NCBI GenBank assembly: GCA_003252535.1
Contig: QKDN01000037.1
Location: 1-32,113 of the forward strand
DNA length: 32,113 nt
Source: Campylobacterota bacterium
Lineage (GTDB): Bacteria; Campylobacterota; Campylobacteria; Campylobacterales; Sulfurovaceae
Direction: 5' to 3'
Positions 23,677-31,811 of this stretch are shown here, in pieces. The notes below the pieces were generated by a model that saw nothing but the letters and a program-made list of their open reading frames with translations, was not told the DNA's origin and did no database searches. Each line of letters starts with the position of its first letter. Position 1 is the stretch's first letter. Both the position numbers and the translations under genes were made by a program.

Positions 23677-23685
23677 ATTATAGCA
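23677..23685 (-). promoter_or_regulatory. Extended -10 promoter for cvpA-fur-lysS
   Basis: Minus-strand TGCTATAAT, an ideal extended -10. Transcription near 23670 gives a leader of about 20 bases to cvpA and would allow fur and lysS to be expressed separately from gatC-arsC-pilT. Confidence 0.65.
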
Positions 23686-23700
23686 CCCTGTGCTTATGCT

Positions 23701-24765
23701 CTATTTCCCGATCTGCGCTTTGACTTCGTCCGGTTTGTTCGCGAACTGTATCGCGATATCCTTGGTGACGAACCCGTCCCTGTAGTGCTTCATGATAGAC
23801 TGTGTCTGCGTCTGCATCCCTGTGTCACCCTGCCCGATCTGCATCTGTGAATAGATCTGGTGGATCTTGTCTTCACGGATCAGGTTGGAGATCGCATGGT
23901 TGGTGATGAGTATCTCCGATGCAGCCACACGGCCTCCACCTGTCTTGGGGAGGAGCATCTGTGAGATGACGGCTACGAGAGAAGTAGCGATCATCGCCCT
24001 GATCTGGGGCTGCTCGTCACCTGAGAAAACGTCGATGATACGGTTGATCGTACCGGGAGCCGAAGAGGTGTGGAGGGTACCGAAGACAAGGTGACCCGTC
24101 TCCGCTGCGGTCAGACCTGCTTCGATGGTGACCCTGTCCCTCATCTCCCCGATCAGGATGACATCGGGGTCCTGGCGGAGCGCATATTTCATCGCCGCCG
24201 CAAAGCTCGCGGTGTCATGCCCGACGTTCCTGTGGGAGAAGACAGATTTCTTGTTCTTGTGGATAAACTCGACGGGGTCTTCGGCTGTCAGGATGTGCTT
24301 GTTCTCTGTGAGGTTGACCTCGTTGAGCATCGCTGCGAGCGTGGTAGATTTACCCGAACCGGTAGGACCGGTGACGAGGATAAGCCCTTTTTCCCTCTTG
24401 ACGATCTGCTTGTAGATCCCCGGAGCCTTGAGGTCGTCAAGCGAAGGGATATTGACCGGAATGACCCTGAACGCCGCTGCAATATCTCCCATCGTCTTGT
24501 AGTAGTTCCCCCTGAAACGCCCCATTCCAGGGATCTCGATAGCGAAGTCGAGCTCGTTCTTCTCTTCGAACTCCTGTTTCTGTTTCTCTGTCAGGAGCGA
24601 GTAGCACATCTCTTCGATATCATCGCCGGTCAATACAGGCAGGTTGACAGGTCTGAGCCTTCCCCCCAGACGTATCTGAGGTTCGCTTCTACTGACAAGG
24701 TGCAGGTCAGATGCACCGTGGCTTACAACACTCTGGAGCAGTTTCTTGATATCAAATTGAGACAT
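23701..24765 (-). CDS. pilT: Type IV pilus retraction ATPase PilT
   Basis: Hexameric motor of 354 residues that depolymerises type IV pili. N-terminal PAS-like domain (1-100) with SDLHL, Walker A GPTGSGKST at 133-141, Asp box near AEDPVEF, Walker B ILIGEMRD at 203-210, His box at TGHLVFGTLHT, and an AISNLIRE motif that corresponds to the PilT-specific AIRNLIRE sequence. All catalytic elements are present. AAGGAAA lies upstream and the ATG follows the arsC-like stop by 2 bases. Other pilus genes are not in the window. Confidence 0.95.
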   Translation of the reverse strand: MSQFDIKKLLQSVVSHGASDLHLVSRSEPQIRLGGRLRPVNLPVLTGDDIEEMCYSLLTEKQKQEFEEKNELDFAIEIPGMGRFRGNYYKTMGDIAAAFRVIPVNIPSLDDLKAPGIYKQIVKREKGLILVTGPTGSGKSTTLAAMLNEVNLTENKHILTAEDPVEFIHKNKKSVFSHRNVGHDTASFAAAMKYALRQDPDVILIGEMRDRVTIEAGLTAAETGHLVFGTLHTSSAPGTINRIIDVFSGDEQPQIRAMIATSLVAVISQMLLPKTGGGRVAASEILITNHAISNLIREDKIHQIYSQMQIGQGDTGMQTQTQSIMKHYRDGFVTKDIAIQFANKPDEVKAQIGK

Positions 24766-24767
24766 GA

Positions 24768-25124
24768 TTAGTTTCCTTCTTTTGAGATGAGATGTTTTGT
24801 GACGTTTGCCGCCCCCACAAGGGTTTCACCCGTGGGGAGGACCACGACGGGTCTTTTGATCAGCCTGTTCTCTCTGACGAGCCATGTTTTTTTCTCCGCA
24901 TCGCTGAGCTCTTTGGCTTTGAGCCCAAGCTGGCGTGAGGTGATGCTTTTGCCGTTGAACAGCTCTTCCGGCGTCGCACCGCCCTCTATCCAGGTATCGA
25001 TCAGCGCTTCGTCGGGGCTTTCGGTATCAAAATCATGAAATGTATAGCCGATACTCTCTGCCTCAAGGAGCTTGCGCACCTTTTTGACGCTGTCACAGTT
25101 CCTGATACCGTATACTTCGAGCAT
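24768..25124 (-). CDS. ArsC-family (YffB-type) reductase-like protein
   Basis: 118 residues with a thioredoxin-like fold. The signature YGIRNCDSVKKVRKLLE with a single cysteine (C10) matches the ArsC/Spx superfamily, closest in appearance to E. coli YffB, and IKRPVVVLPTG is the cis-proline region. Arsenate reduction is unlikely: no ars genes are near. Spx-type regulators need a CxxC or polymerase contact that is not obvious. The function of YffB proteins is uncertain (glutathione-dependent thiol reduction has been suggested). It starts 5 bases after the gatC stop. Confidence 0.88.
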   Translation of the reverse strand: MLEVYGIRNCDSVKKVRKLLEAESIGYTFHDFDTESPDEALIDTWIEGGATPEELFNGKSITSRQLGLKAKELSDAEKKTWLVRENRLIKRPVVVLPTGETLVGAANVTKHLISKEGN

Positions 25125-25129
25125 AATGC

Positions 25130-25420
25130 CTACTCGATGATCGCAGGGACCACGAAGAATCCATCCATGCTCATGGGGGCATGGGAAAGGATACTCGGGG
25201 CCGCAGTCGTATCGGATACAGGGATATCCTCACGCATCGGCGTCCCCCCTTCGAGTGTGGAGAACGAAGCATCGAGATGTGTTGTATCGAGTTCCGAGAG
25301 ATTCTCTACGTACGATACGATCTCTGAAAGCTGCCTGATCACCTCTTCTCTCTTGGACTCCGCGATACGCAGGTGAGAGAGTTTCTCAAGCTTTTCTAAT
25401 ACGGTCAGATCTATATGCAC
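25130..25420 (-). CDS. gatC: Asp/Glu-tRNA amidotransferase subunit C
   Basis: 96 residues, typical of GatC, the small subunit of the GatCAB enzyme that converts mischarged Glu-tRNA-Gln (and Asp-tRNA-Asn) to the correct product. Conserved features are LSHLRIAESKREEVIRQL at the N-terminus, LDTTHLDASF and the MREDIP motif. The start is GTG with AAGGAA 6 bases upstream. It heads the gatC-arsC-pilT run, an order of small overlapping or nearly overlapping genes. gatA and gatB are elsewhere. Confidence 0.93.
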   Translation of the reverse strand: MHIDLTVLEKLEKLSHLRIAESKREEVIRQLSEIVSYVENLSELDTTHLDASFSTLEGGTPMREDIPVSDTTAAPSILSHAPMSMDGFFVVPAIIE

Positions 25421-25556
25421 TGCTTTTCCTTGATTATAATAATGACTTGCTGCAAAACACTCCCGACACAGCTGAAGCGAATGGCTGGATATACGGCCGT
25501 CTCTGAGTTTTCCAGGAAGTCTACTAAGTCGGGCTATTATAATACTAAATCACTTA

Positions 25557-25605
25557 AGGGCACCTCTAATGCGCTTTTGCAGTTGCCCTCCGGGTCTTTA
25601 AAGAG
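25557..25605 (+). other. Stem structure upstream of the rhodanese operon
   Basis: GGGCA (25557-25561) pairs with TGCCC (25583-25587), and CCTCT (25562-25566) could instead pair with AGAGG (25601-25605), so two folds compete. A -10 box TATAAT at 25537-25542 lies just upstream and another candidate, TATATT, is at 25653-25658 nearer the gene. The rest of the 280-base divergent gap between gatC and the rhodanese gene holds no convincing ORF. Confidence 0.4.
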
Positions 25606-25701
25606 GAGATTTTACAGTCAATATATAACTTAAATCAAAGTAAAAACTAAGCTATATTTATGTATTTTTCTCTTTTGGAAAGAATCAGAGGGTAAAAAAC
25701 A

Positions 25702-26064
25702 TTGAGCGAACTATTGAAAAAAAATGCCATTGACTCGCAGGAGCTCGAAGAGCTGCTTCGACTGAGGGCGGAAAAGCTGGTCGGATTTCTCCTGATCGAT
25801 GTGAGAGAACCGAGTGAATTCGAAAGAGGCCACATCGCGGGTGTAGACTTCCTTATGCCGGGTTCTGAGGTCTTTATGTGGGCGGATGAGTTCTGTGAAA
25901 ACTCGGCGGACAACAGCGTCATTCTGACCTGCCGTACTGGTATGAGAAGCGGAAGGCTCCAGAGATTCCTGAAGGACAAGGGGCACAGCTGTGTCATCAA
26001 CCATGCAGGCGGTATCGTCAGCTATAACGGATTGATCAATACATTGGAAAGGGAACCTGCATGA
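25702..26064 (+). CDS. Rhodanese-like protein
   Basis: Single-domain rhodanese of 120 residues. LLIDVREPSEFERGHIAG is the CH2A-type motif and the active-site loop is C77-R-T-G-M-R, as in sulfurtransferases. Likely transfers sulfane sulfur or senses sulfide; partner unknown. Initiation at TTG 25702, with AGAGGG 9 bases upstream, is preferred because there is no earlier or nearby in-frame ATG. Its TGA overlaps the dapE ATG (ATGA), so the two are translationally coupled. Confidence 0.88.
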   Translation: MSELLKKNAIDSQELEELLRLRAEKLVGFLLIDVREPSEFERGHIAGVDFLMPGSEVFMWADEFCENSADNSVILTCRTGMRSGRLQRFLKDKGHSCVINHAGGIVSYNGLINTLEREPA

Positions 26065-27170
26065 AAGTCGTAGAACTGCTGATCAAACTCCTCAGCTTCG
26101 AATCGATCACGCCGGACGATGCCGGCTCGCTTGACTTCATCCGCAATTATCTTGGAGACTATGAAGCAGTATGGAAGAACGAAGGGGGTGTCAAAAACCT
26201 CTTTTTGTACAAAAAGTTCGGTGAGGGTCCCCACCTCTGTTTCGCCGGGCATGTCGATGTGGTACCTCCGGGCAAAGGCTGGGAGAGCAACCCTTTCGTC
26301 CCCATGCTCCACAATGGTGTGATCACCGCACGTGGCGCACAGGATATGAAAAGCGGTGTTGCCGCATCGGTTCAGGCGCTCAAAGAGACGAAAGAGTTCG
26401 ACGGCACCCTCTCGCTGCTTCTTACCAGCGACGAGGAGGGTGACGCTACCTACGGGACACAGATCATGCTCGCACACCTCAAAGAGATCGGGATGCTCCC
26501 TGATGCCGCCATCGTTGCCGAACCCACCTGCGATACGGAGTTCGGCGACTCCATCAAAGTGGGAAGACGCGGTTCGATCAACGGTATACTCCGTCTCAAA
26601 GGGAAACAGGGACACGCCGCCTACCCGCAGAAAGCAGTCAATCCGGTCCACCAGATCGCCGATATCCTCCCAGGGATAGCAGGGATCGATCTCGACGGAG
26701 GGGATGAGTACTTCGCTCCGAGCAAGTTCGTCATCACCGATATCCGCGCAGGGATGGAAGTGACCAATGTCACCCCCGGCGAGCTCAAGATGATGTTCAA
26801 TGTCCGCAACTCGACCAAAACGACCCTTGAAGACATCAAAAACTTCATCGAAACGCAGTTCAGCGGGCTTGACTTCGAGCTGACGGTCAACCAGTCCTCC
26901 AGACCATTCCTGACCGATACTGCTACGCCGATCGTCAGGACCCTCGACCGTGTCATCAAAGAGAGTACGAAGATCACTCCGGCCCATTCTACTGCCGGGG
27001 GTACGAGCGATGCAAGGTTCCTGGCCGCCTACGGGGTAGAAACTGTGGAGTTTGGTGTCATCAACGACACCATCCATGCACCGAATGAATCGACAACTGT
27101 CGAACAGGTGGAAAAGCTCTATGAAATATTCTATAATACGGTCAGACACTACAAGGAGCATCATGCGTAG
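26061..27170 (+). CDS. dapE: Succinyl-diaminopimelate desuccinylase
   Basis: Hydrolyses N-succinyl-LL-diaminopimelate in lysine and peptidoglycan-precursor synthesis. 369 residues, a di-zinc M20 enzyme: H64 and D66 in FAGHVDVVPP, D95 in GAQDMKSG, catalytic E125 and E126 in TSDEEGDA, VAEPTCD, and the last histidine in DTIHAPNE. The dimerisation domain covers about 180-290. It overlaps the rhodanese gene by 4 bases and the thioredoxin gene by 8. Confidence 0.96.
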   Translation: MKVVELLIKLLSFESITPDDAGSLDFIRNYLGDYEAVWKNEGGVKNLFLYKKFGEGPHLCFAGHVDVVPPGKGWESNPFVPMLHNGVITARGAQDMKSGVAASVQALKETKEFDGTLSLLLTSDEEGDATYGTQIMLAHLKEIGMLPDAAIVAEPTCDTEFGDSIKVGRRGSINGILRLKGKQGHAAYPQKAVNPVHQIADILPGIAGIDLDGGDEYFAPSKFVITDIRAGMEVTNVTPGELKMMFNVRNSTKTTLEDIKNFIETQFSGLDFELTVNQSSRPFLTDTATPIVRTLDRVIKESTKITPAHSTAGGTSDARFLAAYGVETVEFGVINDTIHAPNESTTVEQVEKLYEIFYNTVRHYKEHHA

Positions 27171-27555
27171 CCTTATTACTCTATTACTATTATTTACTAC
27201 GTTTCTATCAGCAGGGGAACTCCAGTGGGAAAAGGACCTCGAAACAGCCTTCGCCAAAGCCAAAGCAGGCAACAGGACCGTCATGGTAATGGTCGAGAGC
27301 ACCCACTGCAGATGGTGCAAAAAGATGAAAGAGTACACCCTCAGCGACGATACGATCTCAAGGAGACTCAGCGCTTTCATCCTGGTCAAGATCGACCGTG
27401 AAAGTGTCACTGATGAGGCGATCCCTACCGCGCAGTATGTTCCCACCATCTATTTCATGACGCCCCAGAAGAAGATCATCGAACGCGTCGTCGGCTATTT
27501 CGAGGTCGAAGACTTCAACAGCTGGATCGATGATGTCCTTCATGCCGGCAAATAA
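27163..27555 (+). CDS. Secreted thioredoxin-like protein
   Basis: 130 residues. The signal peptide MRSLITLLLLFTTFLSAGEL is followed by a thioredoxin fold with C49-R-W-C52 in ESTHCRWCKKM and the cis-proline YVPTIYF. It is expected in the periplasm as a thiol oxidoreductase of the DUF255/thioredoxin_7 kind. AAGGAG lies 5 bases upstream, inside the dapE end, and it overlaps dapE by 8 bases. Substrates are not indicated; cytochrome maturation or general disulfide reduction are possible. Confidence 0.88.
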   Translation: MRSLITLLLLFTTFLSAGELQWEKDLETAFAKAKAGNRTVMVMVESTHCRWCKKMKEYTLSDDTISRRLSAFILVKIDRESVTDEAIPTAQYVPTIYFMTPQKKIIERVVGYFEVEDFNSWIDDVLHAGK

Positions 27556-27594
27556 TTTCCTGCTGCTATCCTGCATCCGGTGAGGTAACAGGCA

Positions 27595-28608
27595 TTGCTC
27601 TTCAGGAAACCGGGTACCGTCACCTTCATGATGCGAAGACTGCTGGTAATGTGTATCGTTGCCTCTGCACTTTTCTACCTGCTTCTCTTTGAATGGGGCG
27701 AGAAGAATCCCTGGCTCGTGTTCGGTTTTTTCGTCCTGATACTGGCAGTGTTCCTGGCGATCGTCTACGACAATATCGTACAGATCAAACACCATCTCGA
27801 CAAGATCAATACCTACCTCGAGAGCGTCAAACACACGAAAGCCATTGCGGAGAGCAAGTACATCTCCAGGGAGTTCGACCTCATAGACCGTAATCTCAGC
27901 AAGGTGATCAGGAGCGCAAAAAAACGCGAAGATGACAAACAGAAGTACAATGCCAAGCTGAAACTCAAAAACCGCCAGAGAAGCGATATGCTCTCGGCCA
28001 TCGCCCATGAGTTCCGCAATCCTATCTCCGTGATCGTCGGCTATGCACAGACCCTCCAGGAAGACCATTCGATCACCACGCCGGTACGAAACAAATTCCT
28101 CACCCGTATCTACTCCAATGCCGAGAAGATCGAATCGCTCCTCGGGAGACTCATGCTGTGGAACAAGTTCGAAAGTGGTGAGACCAGGCTCAAACTGGCC
28201 GAGTTCGACCTCAAAAAACTGATCGGGGAGATCGTGTTCGATCTCGAGGAGAAATACAGGGAGAGAGAGATCATCGTCAAAGGAACCGGAAGAATCGTCA
28301 AAGCAGACAGGGAGCTCATCGGGATCGTGCTCAAAAACCTCATAGAGAACGGCTTGAAATATTCCGAGAAGCAGGTAGAGGTGGCGATCACACCGCAGGA
28401 GGTCATCATCCAGGATTACGGTGTGGGGATAGCCCTGGAGGACATCAACAAGGTCACCAAGAAATTCTACCGCTCCGGAGAGCACAGCTGGGACAATTCG
28501 ATGGGTCTGGGGCTCTCCATCGTCAAGACCATCCTCCAGCTTCACGGAAGCAACCTCGAACTCAACAGCCGTCTGGGGGTGGGTTCAAGGTTTGAATTTA
28601 AGATATAA
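27595..28608 (+). CDS. Orphan sensor histidine kinase
   Basis: 337 residues. Two membrane helices (about 15-33 and 40-58) with almost no periplasmic loop, a coiled-coil linker, HisKA with H138 in IAHEFRNPIS, and HATPase_c with the N box NLIEN (248-252), DYGVGI and GLGLSIVK. The short loop suggests it senses the membrane or a partner protein. No response regulator lies nearby. Start TTG at 27595 (GAGG 9 bases upstream) is preferred; an ATG at 27628 lacks a ribosome-binding site but cannot be excluded. It is followed by sixA. Confidence 0.9.
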   Translation: MLFRKPGTVTFMMRRLLVMCIVASALFYLLLFEWGEKNPWLVFGFFVLILAVFLAIVYDNIVQIKHHLDKINTYLESVKHTKAIAESKYISREFDLIDRNLSKVIRSAKKREDDKQKYNAKLKLKNRQRSDMLSAIAHEFRNPISVIVGYAQTLQEDHSITTPVRNKFLTRIYSNAEKIESLLGRLMLWNKFESGETRLKLAEFDLKKLIGEIVFDLEEKYREREIIVKGTGRIVKADRELIGIVLKNLIENGLKYSEKQVEVAITPQEVIIQDYGVGIALEDINKVTKKFYRSGEHSWDNSMGLGLSIVKTILQLHGSNLELNSRLGVGSRFEFKI

Positions 28609-28652
28609 CCAAACGATAATGTCGAATATTTAGAAAAATTAAGACAAAATCA

Positions 28653-28661
28653 TGCTATACT
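28653..28661 (+). promoter_or_regulatory. Extended -10 promoter for sixA
   Basis: TGCTATACT is a good extended -10. Start near 28668, leaving about 25 bases to the ATC initiation site, with an AAAAAGGAG ribosome-binding site in between. Confidence 0.55.
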
Positions 28662-28692
28662 AAGCCCGCTAAACGCAGAAAAAGGAGCTAAC

Positions 28693-29235
28693 ATCAAGAC
28701 GCTATATCTAATCAGACATGCCAAGTCCAAATGGAACAACGATAAACTCAGTGATTTTGAACGTGATCTGAGCAGACGGGGGACAAAAGACCTGGCTATG
28801 ATGAGCTCCTATATGGCTCTGCGCCAGATCAAACCTGACCTGATCCTCTCCAGCCTTTCGCTCAGGGCTCAGATAACTGCCGACACGATCGCCAGAAAGG
28901 TCGATTACAAAGGTCGTATCCACTATATGGAAGAGCTTTATATGGTCAGACCTGAAACCCTGATCAACGTCATCAGCCTCCAGGAAAATGTCCATGACTC
29001 GATCTTCATCGTCGGGCACAACCCCGAACTCACCGAGCTGAGCAATATGCTCCTTGAAGCCTCCATATCCAAACTCCCCTCACTCGGGATCGTAGGGATC
29101 AAACTTGAGATCGACAACTGGGGTGATATCGTCAGGGAGAGAAGGGGCGAGATAGACCTCTTCGTCTATCCGAAACAGTTCAGATACTATATGCCGCGCC
29201 AGATCAGGGAAACGCTCAAAGAAGACCAGAACTGA
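28693..29235 (+). CDS. sixA: Phosphohistidine phosphatase SixA, apparent ATC start
   Basis: 180 residues of histidine phosphatase (RHG) fold. The N-terminus [M]KTLYLIRHAKS carries R8 and the nucleophile H9; R58 lies in SSLSLRAQ and H109 in FIVGHNPEL, so the active site is complete. Family members begin MKTLYLIRHAKS, and here the first codon of that motif is ATC, preceded by an excellent AAAAAGGAG 5 bases away. The frame upstream has no ATG, GTG or TTG back to the kinase stop. The first ATG (28798) would delete the catalytic histidine. Possible explanations are a real ATC start, a mutation or a sequencing error. SixA proteins remove phosphate from phosphohistidine in phosphorelays or PTS proteins. 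Confidence 0.82.
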   Translation: MKTLYLIRHAKSKWNNDKLSDFERDLSRRGTKDLAMMSSYMALRQIKPDLILSSLSLRAQITADTIARKVDYKGRIHYMEELYMVRPETLINVISLQENVHDSIFIVGHNPELTELSNMLLEASISKLPSLGIVGIKLEIDNWGDIVRERRGEIDLFVYPKQFRYYMPRQIRETLKEDQN

Positions 29236-29319
29236 TCATCCCCTCCGGGTGGATACACTCCATCGCCCTTTCCCAACAACACAATTCAAGTATATAAAGT
29301 AAAAAAATATATTCATGCA

Positions 29320-29349
29320 GGATGACAAATCATCCGCACGAATGCGGAT
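29320..29349 (-). terminator. Hairpin after yebC, with an alternative stem
   Basis: On the minus strand ATCCGCA-TTCG-TGCGGAT (29349-29332) forms a 7-bp stem with a UUCG-type loop just after the yebC stop; a T run (TTTTTTT) follows about 25 bases later. GGATGA/TCATCC (29320-29335) uses four of the same bases and would exclude it. Probably ends the yebC transcript; the T tract is further away than usual. Confidence 0.5.
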
Positions 29350-29351
29350 AA

Positions 29352-30095
29352 TTATGCGATATTGGTAAAGACCGCCTGGACATCCTCGTCATCTTCGAGC
29401 TTCTCGATGATGACATCGATCTCATCCATCTGTGCTTCGCTGAGCTCGATAGGTGAATTGGGTATCCTCTGGAGCTCCGCCTTGGAGAGCGCTATACCCA
29501 TATCCTCGATCGCCTTGGAGAGTGTACCGAAGCTCTCGAAAGCACCGTATACCGTCACCTCGACCTTGGTCTCACCCTGCGTATCTGGGATCTCCACCTC
29601 GTTCTCCTCGATCTCCTCAAGCCCTGCATCGATGAGCTCGAGCTCGATCTCCTCGAGGTCCATATCGGCTGTCTTGTCGAAGATAAAGACGCTCTTTCTG
29701 GTGAACATAAAGTCCAGCGAACCGTTCTTGAGCGCTTCCGCCTTGTTCTTGTTGAGGATCGCCTTGACATTGGCGACGGTCCTTGTATTGTTGTCGGTAG
29801 CGCACTCGATGAAGAGCTGCACACCGTGGAGCGCTTTGGCTTCGAAGGTCACCTCTTTGATATCTGCCGCATCTTTGCCCGAAGCTCTTTTGATCGCCGC
29901 TTCGATATTGTCCTTTGGCATGTTCTGGGCTTTCGCATTGAGGATCGCCGTACGGAGCTTGGGGTTCATATCAGGATCGGCTCCACCCTCTTTGGCAGCC
30001 ATTGTGATGATCTTGCCGAGTTTCGGGAATACTCTCGACATATTCCCCCATCGTTTCATTTTGGCAGCTTTTCGATATTCAAACGCTCTTCCCAT
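29352..30095 (-). CDS. yebC: YebC/PmpR family protein
   Basis: 247 residues, full length for the family. It opens with [29 protein letters not shown], a variant of the usual SKWxNIKHRK start, followed by the conserved [24 protein letters not shown]-type segment. YebC proteins are described both as DNA-binding regulators and, more recently, as factors that help ribosomes through proline-rich stretches. AAGGAA lies 5 bases upstream. Its leader contains copy B of the structured repeat. Confidence 0.93.
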   Translation of the reverse strand: MGRAFEYRKAAKMKRWGNMSRVFPKLGKIITMAAKEGGADPDMNPKLRTAILNAKAQNMPKDNIEAAIKRASGKDAADIKEVTFEAKALHGVQLFIECATDNNTRTVANVKAILNKNKAEALKNGSLDFMFTRKSVFIFDKTADMDLEEIELELIDAGLEEIEENEVEIPDTQGETKVEVTVYGAFESFGTLSKAIEDMGIALSKAELQRIPNSPIELSEAQMDEIDVIIEKLEDDEDVQAVFTNIA

Positions 30096-30148
30096 AGTGA
30101 TTCCTTATTTGCTGAATTTGCTGAAGAACACCTCTAAATAAGCTTAAC

Positions 30149-30228
30149 CCGACCCCAAAGCGGTCACGACAGGCCACGAAATGGGCGTTTGCTTCCGTAT
30201 GGCGCAGGAGCGCCGTTTTTGGAGTCGG
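30149..30228. repeat. Structured dispersed repeat, copy B (yebC leader)
   Basis: Arms CCGACCCCAAAGCGG (30149-30163) and CCGTTTTTGGAGTCGG (30213-30228) pair imperfectly. The core at 30180-30213 matches copy A at 22537-22570 in 28 or so of 34 bases, including GCGCAGGAGC without a change. Both copies have the same orientation and lie upstream of a minus-strand gene. The arms differ in sequence from copy A but keep the same placement and stem, which suggests that the fold matters. Confidence 0.75.
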
Positions 30229-30257
30229 TCCTAGAAGTATTCTAAAAAATTTCCGCA

Positions 30258-30263
30258 ATTATA
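30258..30263 (-). promoter_or_regulatory. -10 box for yebC
   Basis: Minus-strand TATAAT; a start near 30251 would give a 155-base leader that holds repeat copy B. Confidence 0.45.
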
Positions 30264-30313
30264 CCCCCGTTTTACTTAAGTCGTATCAAAGCAGAAAGAT
30301 GTAATATGCGTTT

Positions 30314-31750
30314 ATGAAACTAGATCAGATACAATTCACCAATCCCTACCTCTCTCTGCCTCCTCTGTGCTACCAGAGGATCATGCCCACCCCGCTCAAA
30401 ACCCCTCACCTTATCCATGCCAATGAAACGATGGCACAGGTACTGGAGATAGATGCCGGCGAGCTCTATACGGAGCGTTTCCTTGCCCTGCTCAACGGCG
30501 AATTTCAGCCTGAGGGGAGCGACAGCTTTGCGATGTGCTATGCAGGACACCAGTTCGGGTTTTTCGTCGAGAGACTCGGCGACGGACGTGCTATCAATAT
30601 CGGCTCGCTCGGCAAATGGCACCTCCAGCTCAAAGGCTCGGGCCGCACCCTCTATTCGCGTGGCGGCGACGGCAGGGCGGTGCTGCGCTCCTCCATCCGC
30701 GAGTACCTTATGAGCGAAGCGATGTACGGTCTGGGCATCCCCACCACGAGGGCACTGGCGATCATCGGCTCGCCGCAGCAGGTCTACCGTGAGGACTGGG
30801 AGAACACGGCGGTCGTCCTGCGCCTCTCCCACTCATGGGTACGGTTCGGCACTTTTGAGTACTTCACCCACCACCGGAAGTTCAAAGAGCTCGAAGCGCT
30901 CGCCGAGTATGTCATAGCCGAGAGCTACCCCCATCTCGCAGACAAAGAGGATAGATACCTCCTGATGTACGAAGAGATCGTCAGGAACACCGCGCAGCTG
31001 ATGGCGCAGTGGCAGTCGGTAGGGTTCAACCACGGGGTCATGAACACCGACAATATGTCGATCGCCTCGCTCACCATCGACTATGGCCCCTATGCTTTCC
31101 TCGATGACTTCGACCGCGACTATATCTGCAACCATACCGACGGGTTCGGCAGGTACAGCTTCGGCAACCAGCCCCGTATCGGGGAGTGGAACCTCGAGGC
31201 GCTGATGCTCGCCCTCTCCCCCATCGCCCCCGCAGAACGGCTGAAAGTGATCCACAGCAGGTATTTCGGCATCTTCCATGAGCGATACACTGCCATCATG
31301 GGGGCGAAACTGGGACTGAACGAACTGACAGAAGGGGACTACGACCTCATCGGCAAGCTGCAGAACACCCTCGAAGAATTGAAAGTGGACTATACCCTCT
31401 TCATGCGCACCCTCAGCAGCTACGATGGAGAGAGAAGCAGTCTCCTCCGGCTCGGCCTCTACCACAAGCCGATGAACGAGTGGCTCGATCTCTACGACGA
31501 CCGACTCCTGACGAACAGTATCGACACCACAGAGCGCCACACCCGGATGCTCCGCACCAATCCAAAATATGTCCTCAAGATCTATATGATCCAGGAGGCA
31601 ATCGACGCTGCCAAAGCGGGTGACTTCACCGTCGTAGACGCGCTCTTCAGGATCGCTCAGAACCCCTATGAGGAACACCCGGAATATGAGCGATGGGCAG
31701 GGGCAACGCCAGAGGAGTATAAGAATAAGAAATTGAGTTGTAGTTCGTAA
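30314..31750 (+). CDS. selO: Protein adenylyltransferase SelO (YdiU)
   Basis: 478 residues, a pseudokinase-fold enzyme that transfers AMP to proteins, known for links to oxidative stress. Landmarks are HLQLKGSGRTLYSRGGDGRA (ATP loop), SSIREYLMSEAM, the NHGVMNTDNMSI and DYGPYAFLDDFD active-site segments, and a conserved CSS end (SCSS), the position of selenocysteine in eukaryotic SelO. The start at 30314 is preceded by a three-codon ORF (ATG at 30306) whose TGA overlaps the selO ATG; no good Shine-Dalgarno precedes it. It diverges from yebC. Confidence 0.95.
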   Translation: MKLDQIQFTNPYLSLPPLCYQRIMPTPLKTPHLIHANETMAQVLEIDAGELYTERFLALLNGEFQPEGSDSFAMCYAGHQFGFFVERLGDGRAINIGSLGKWHLQLKGSGRTLYSRGGDGRAVLRSSIREYLMSEAMYGLGIPTTRALAIIGSPQQVYREDWENTAVVLRLSHSWVRFGTFEYFTHHRKFKELEALAEYVIAESYPHLADKEDRYLLMYEEIVRNTAQLMAQWQSVGFNHGVMNTDNMSIASLTIDYGPYAFLDDFDRDYICNHTDGFGRYSFGNQPRIGEWNLEALMLALSPIAPAERLKVIHSRYFGIFHERYTAIMGAKLGLNELTEGDYDLIGKLQNTLEELKVDYTLFMRTLSSYDGERSSLLRLGLYHKPMNEWLDLYDDRLLTNSIDTTERHTRMLRTNPKYVLKIYMIQEAIDAAKAGDFTVVDALFRIAQNPYEEHPEYERWAGATPEEYKNKKLSCSS

Positions 31751-31766
31751 GTGTAACACTTTTCGT

Positions 31767-31772
31767 TATAAT
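31767..31772 (+). promoter_or_regulatory. -10 box for the last gene
   Basis: TATAAT, start near 31779. The leader would be about 33 bases and include the AAGGATG ribosome-binding site. Confidence 0.45.
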
Positions 31773-31811
31773 CATCCGAAATCTTTATAACACACAACAG
31801 AAGGATGATAA

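Noticed and set aside
28798-29235. sixA starting at the first ATG
   Set aside because: It would remove the RHG motif with the catalytic histidine, and it has no ribosome-binding site.
31771-31809. ATCATCC/GGATGAT pairing that could mask the ribosome-binding site of the last gene
   Set aside because: The left arm overlaps the -10 box and lies upstream of the predicted transcription start, so it would not be in the RNA.
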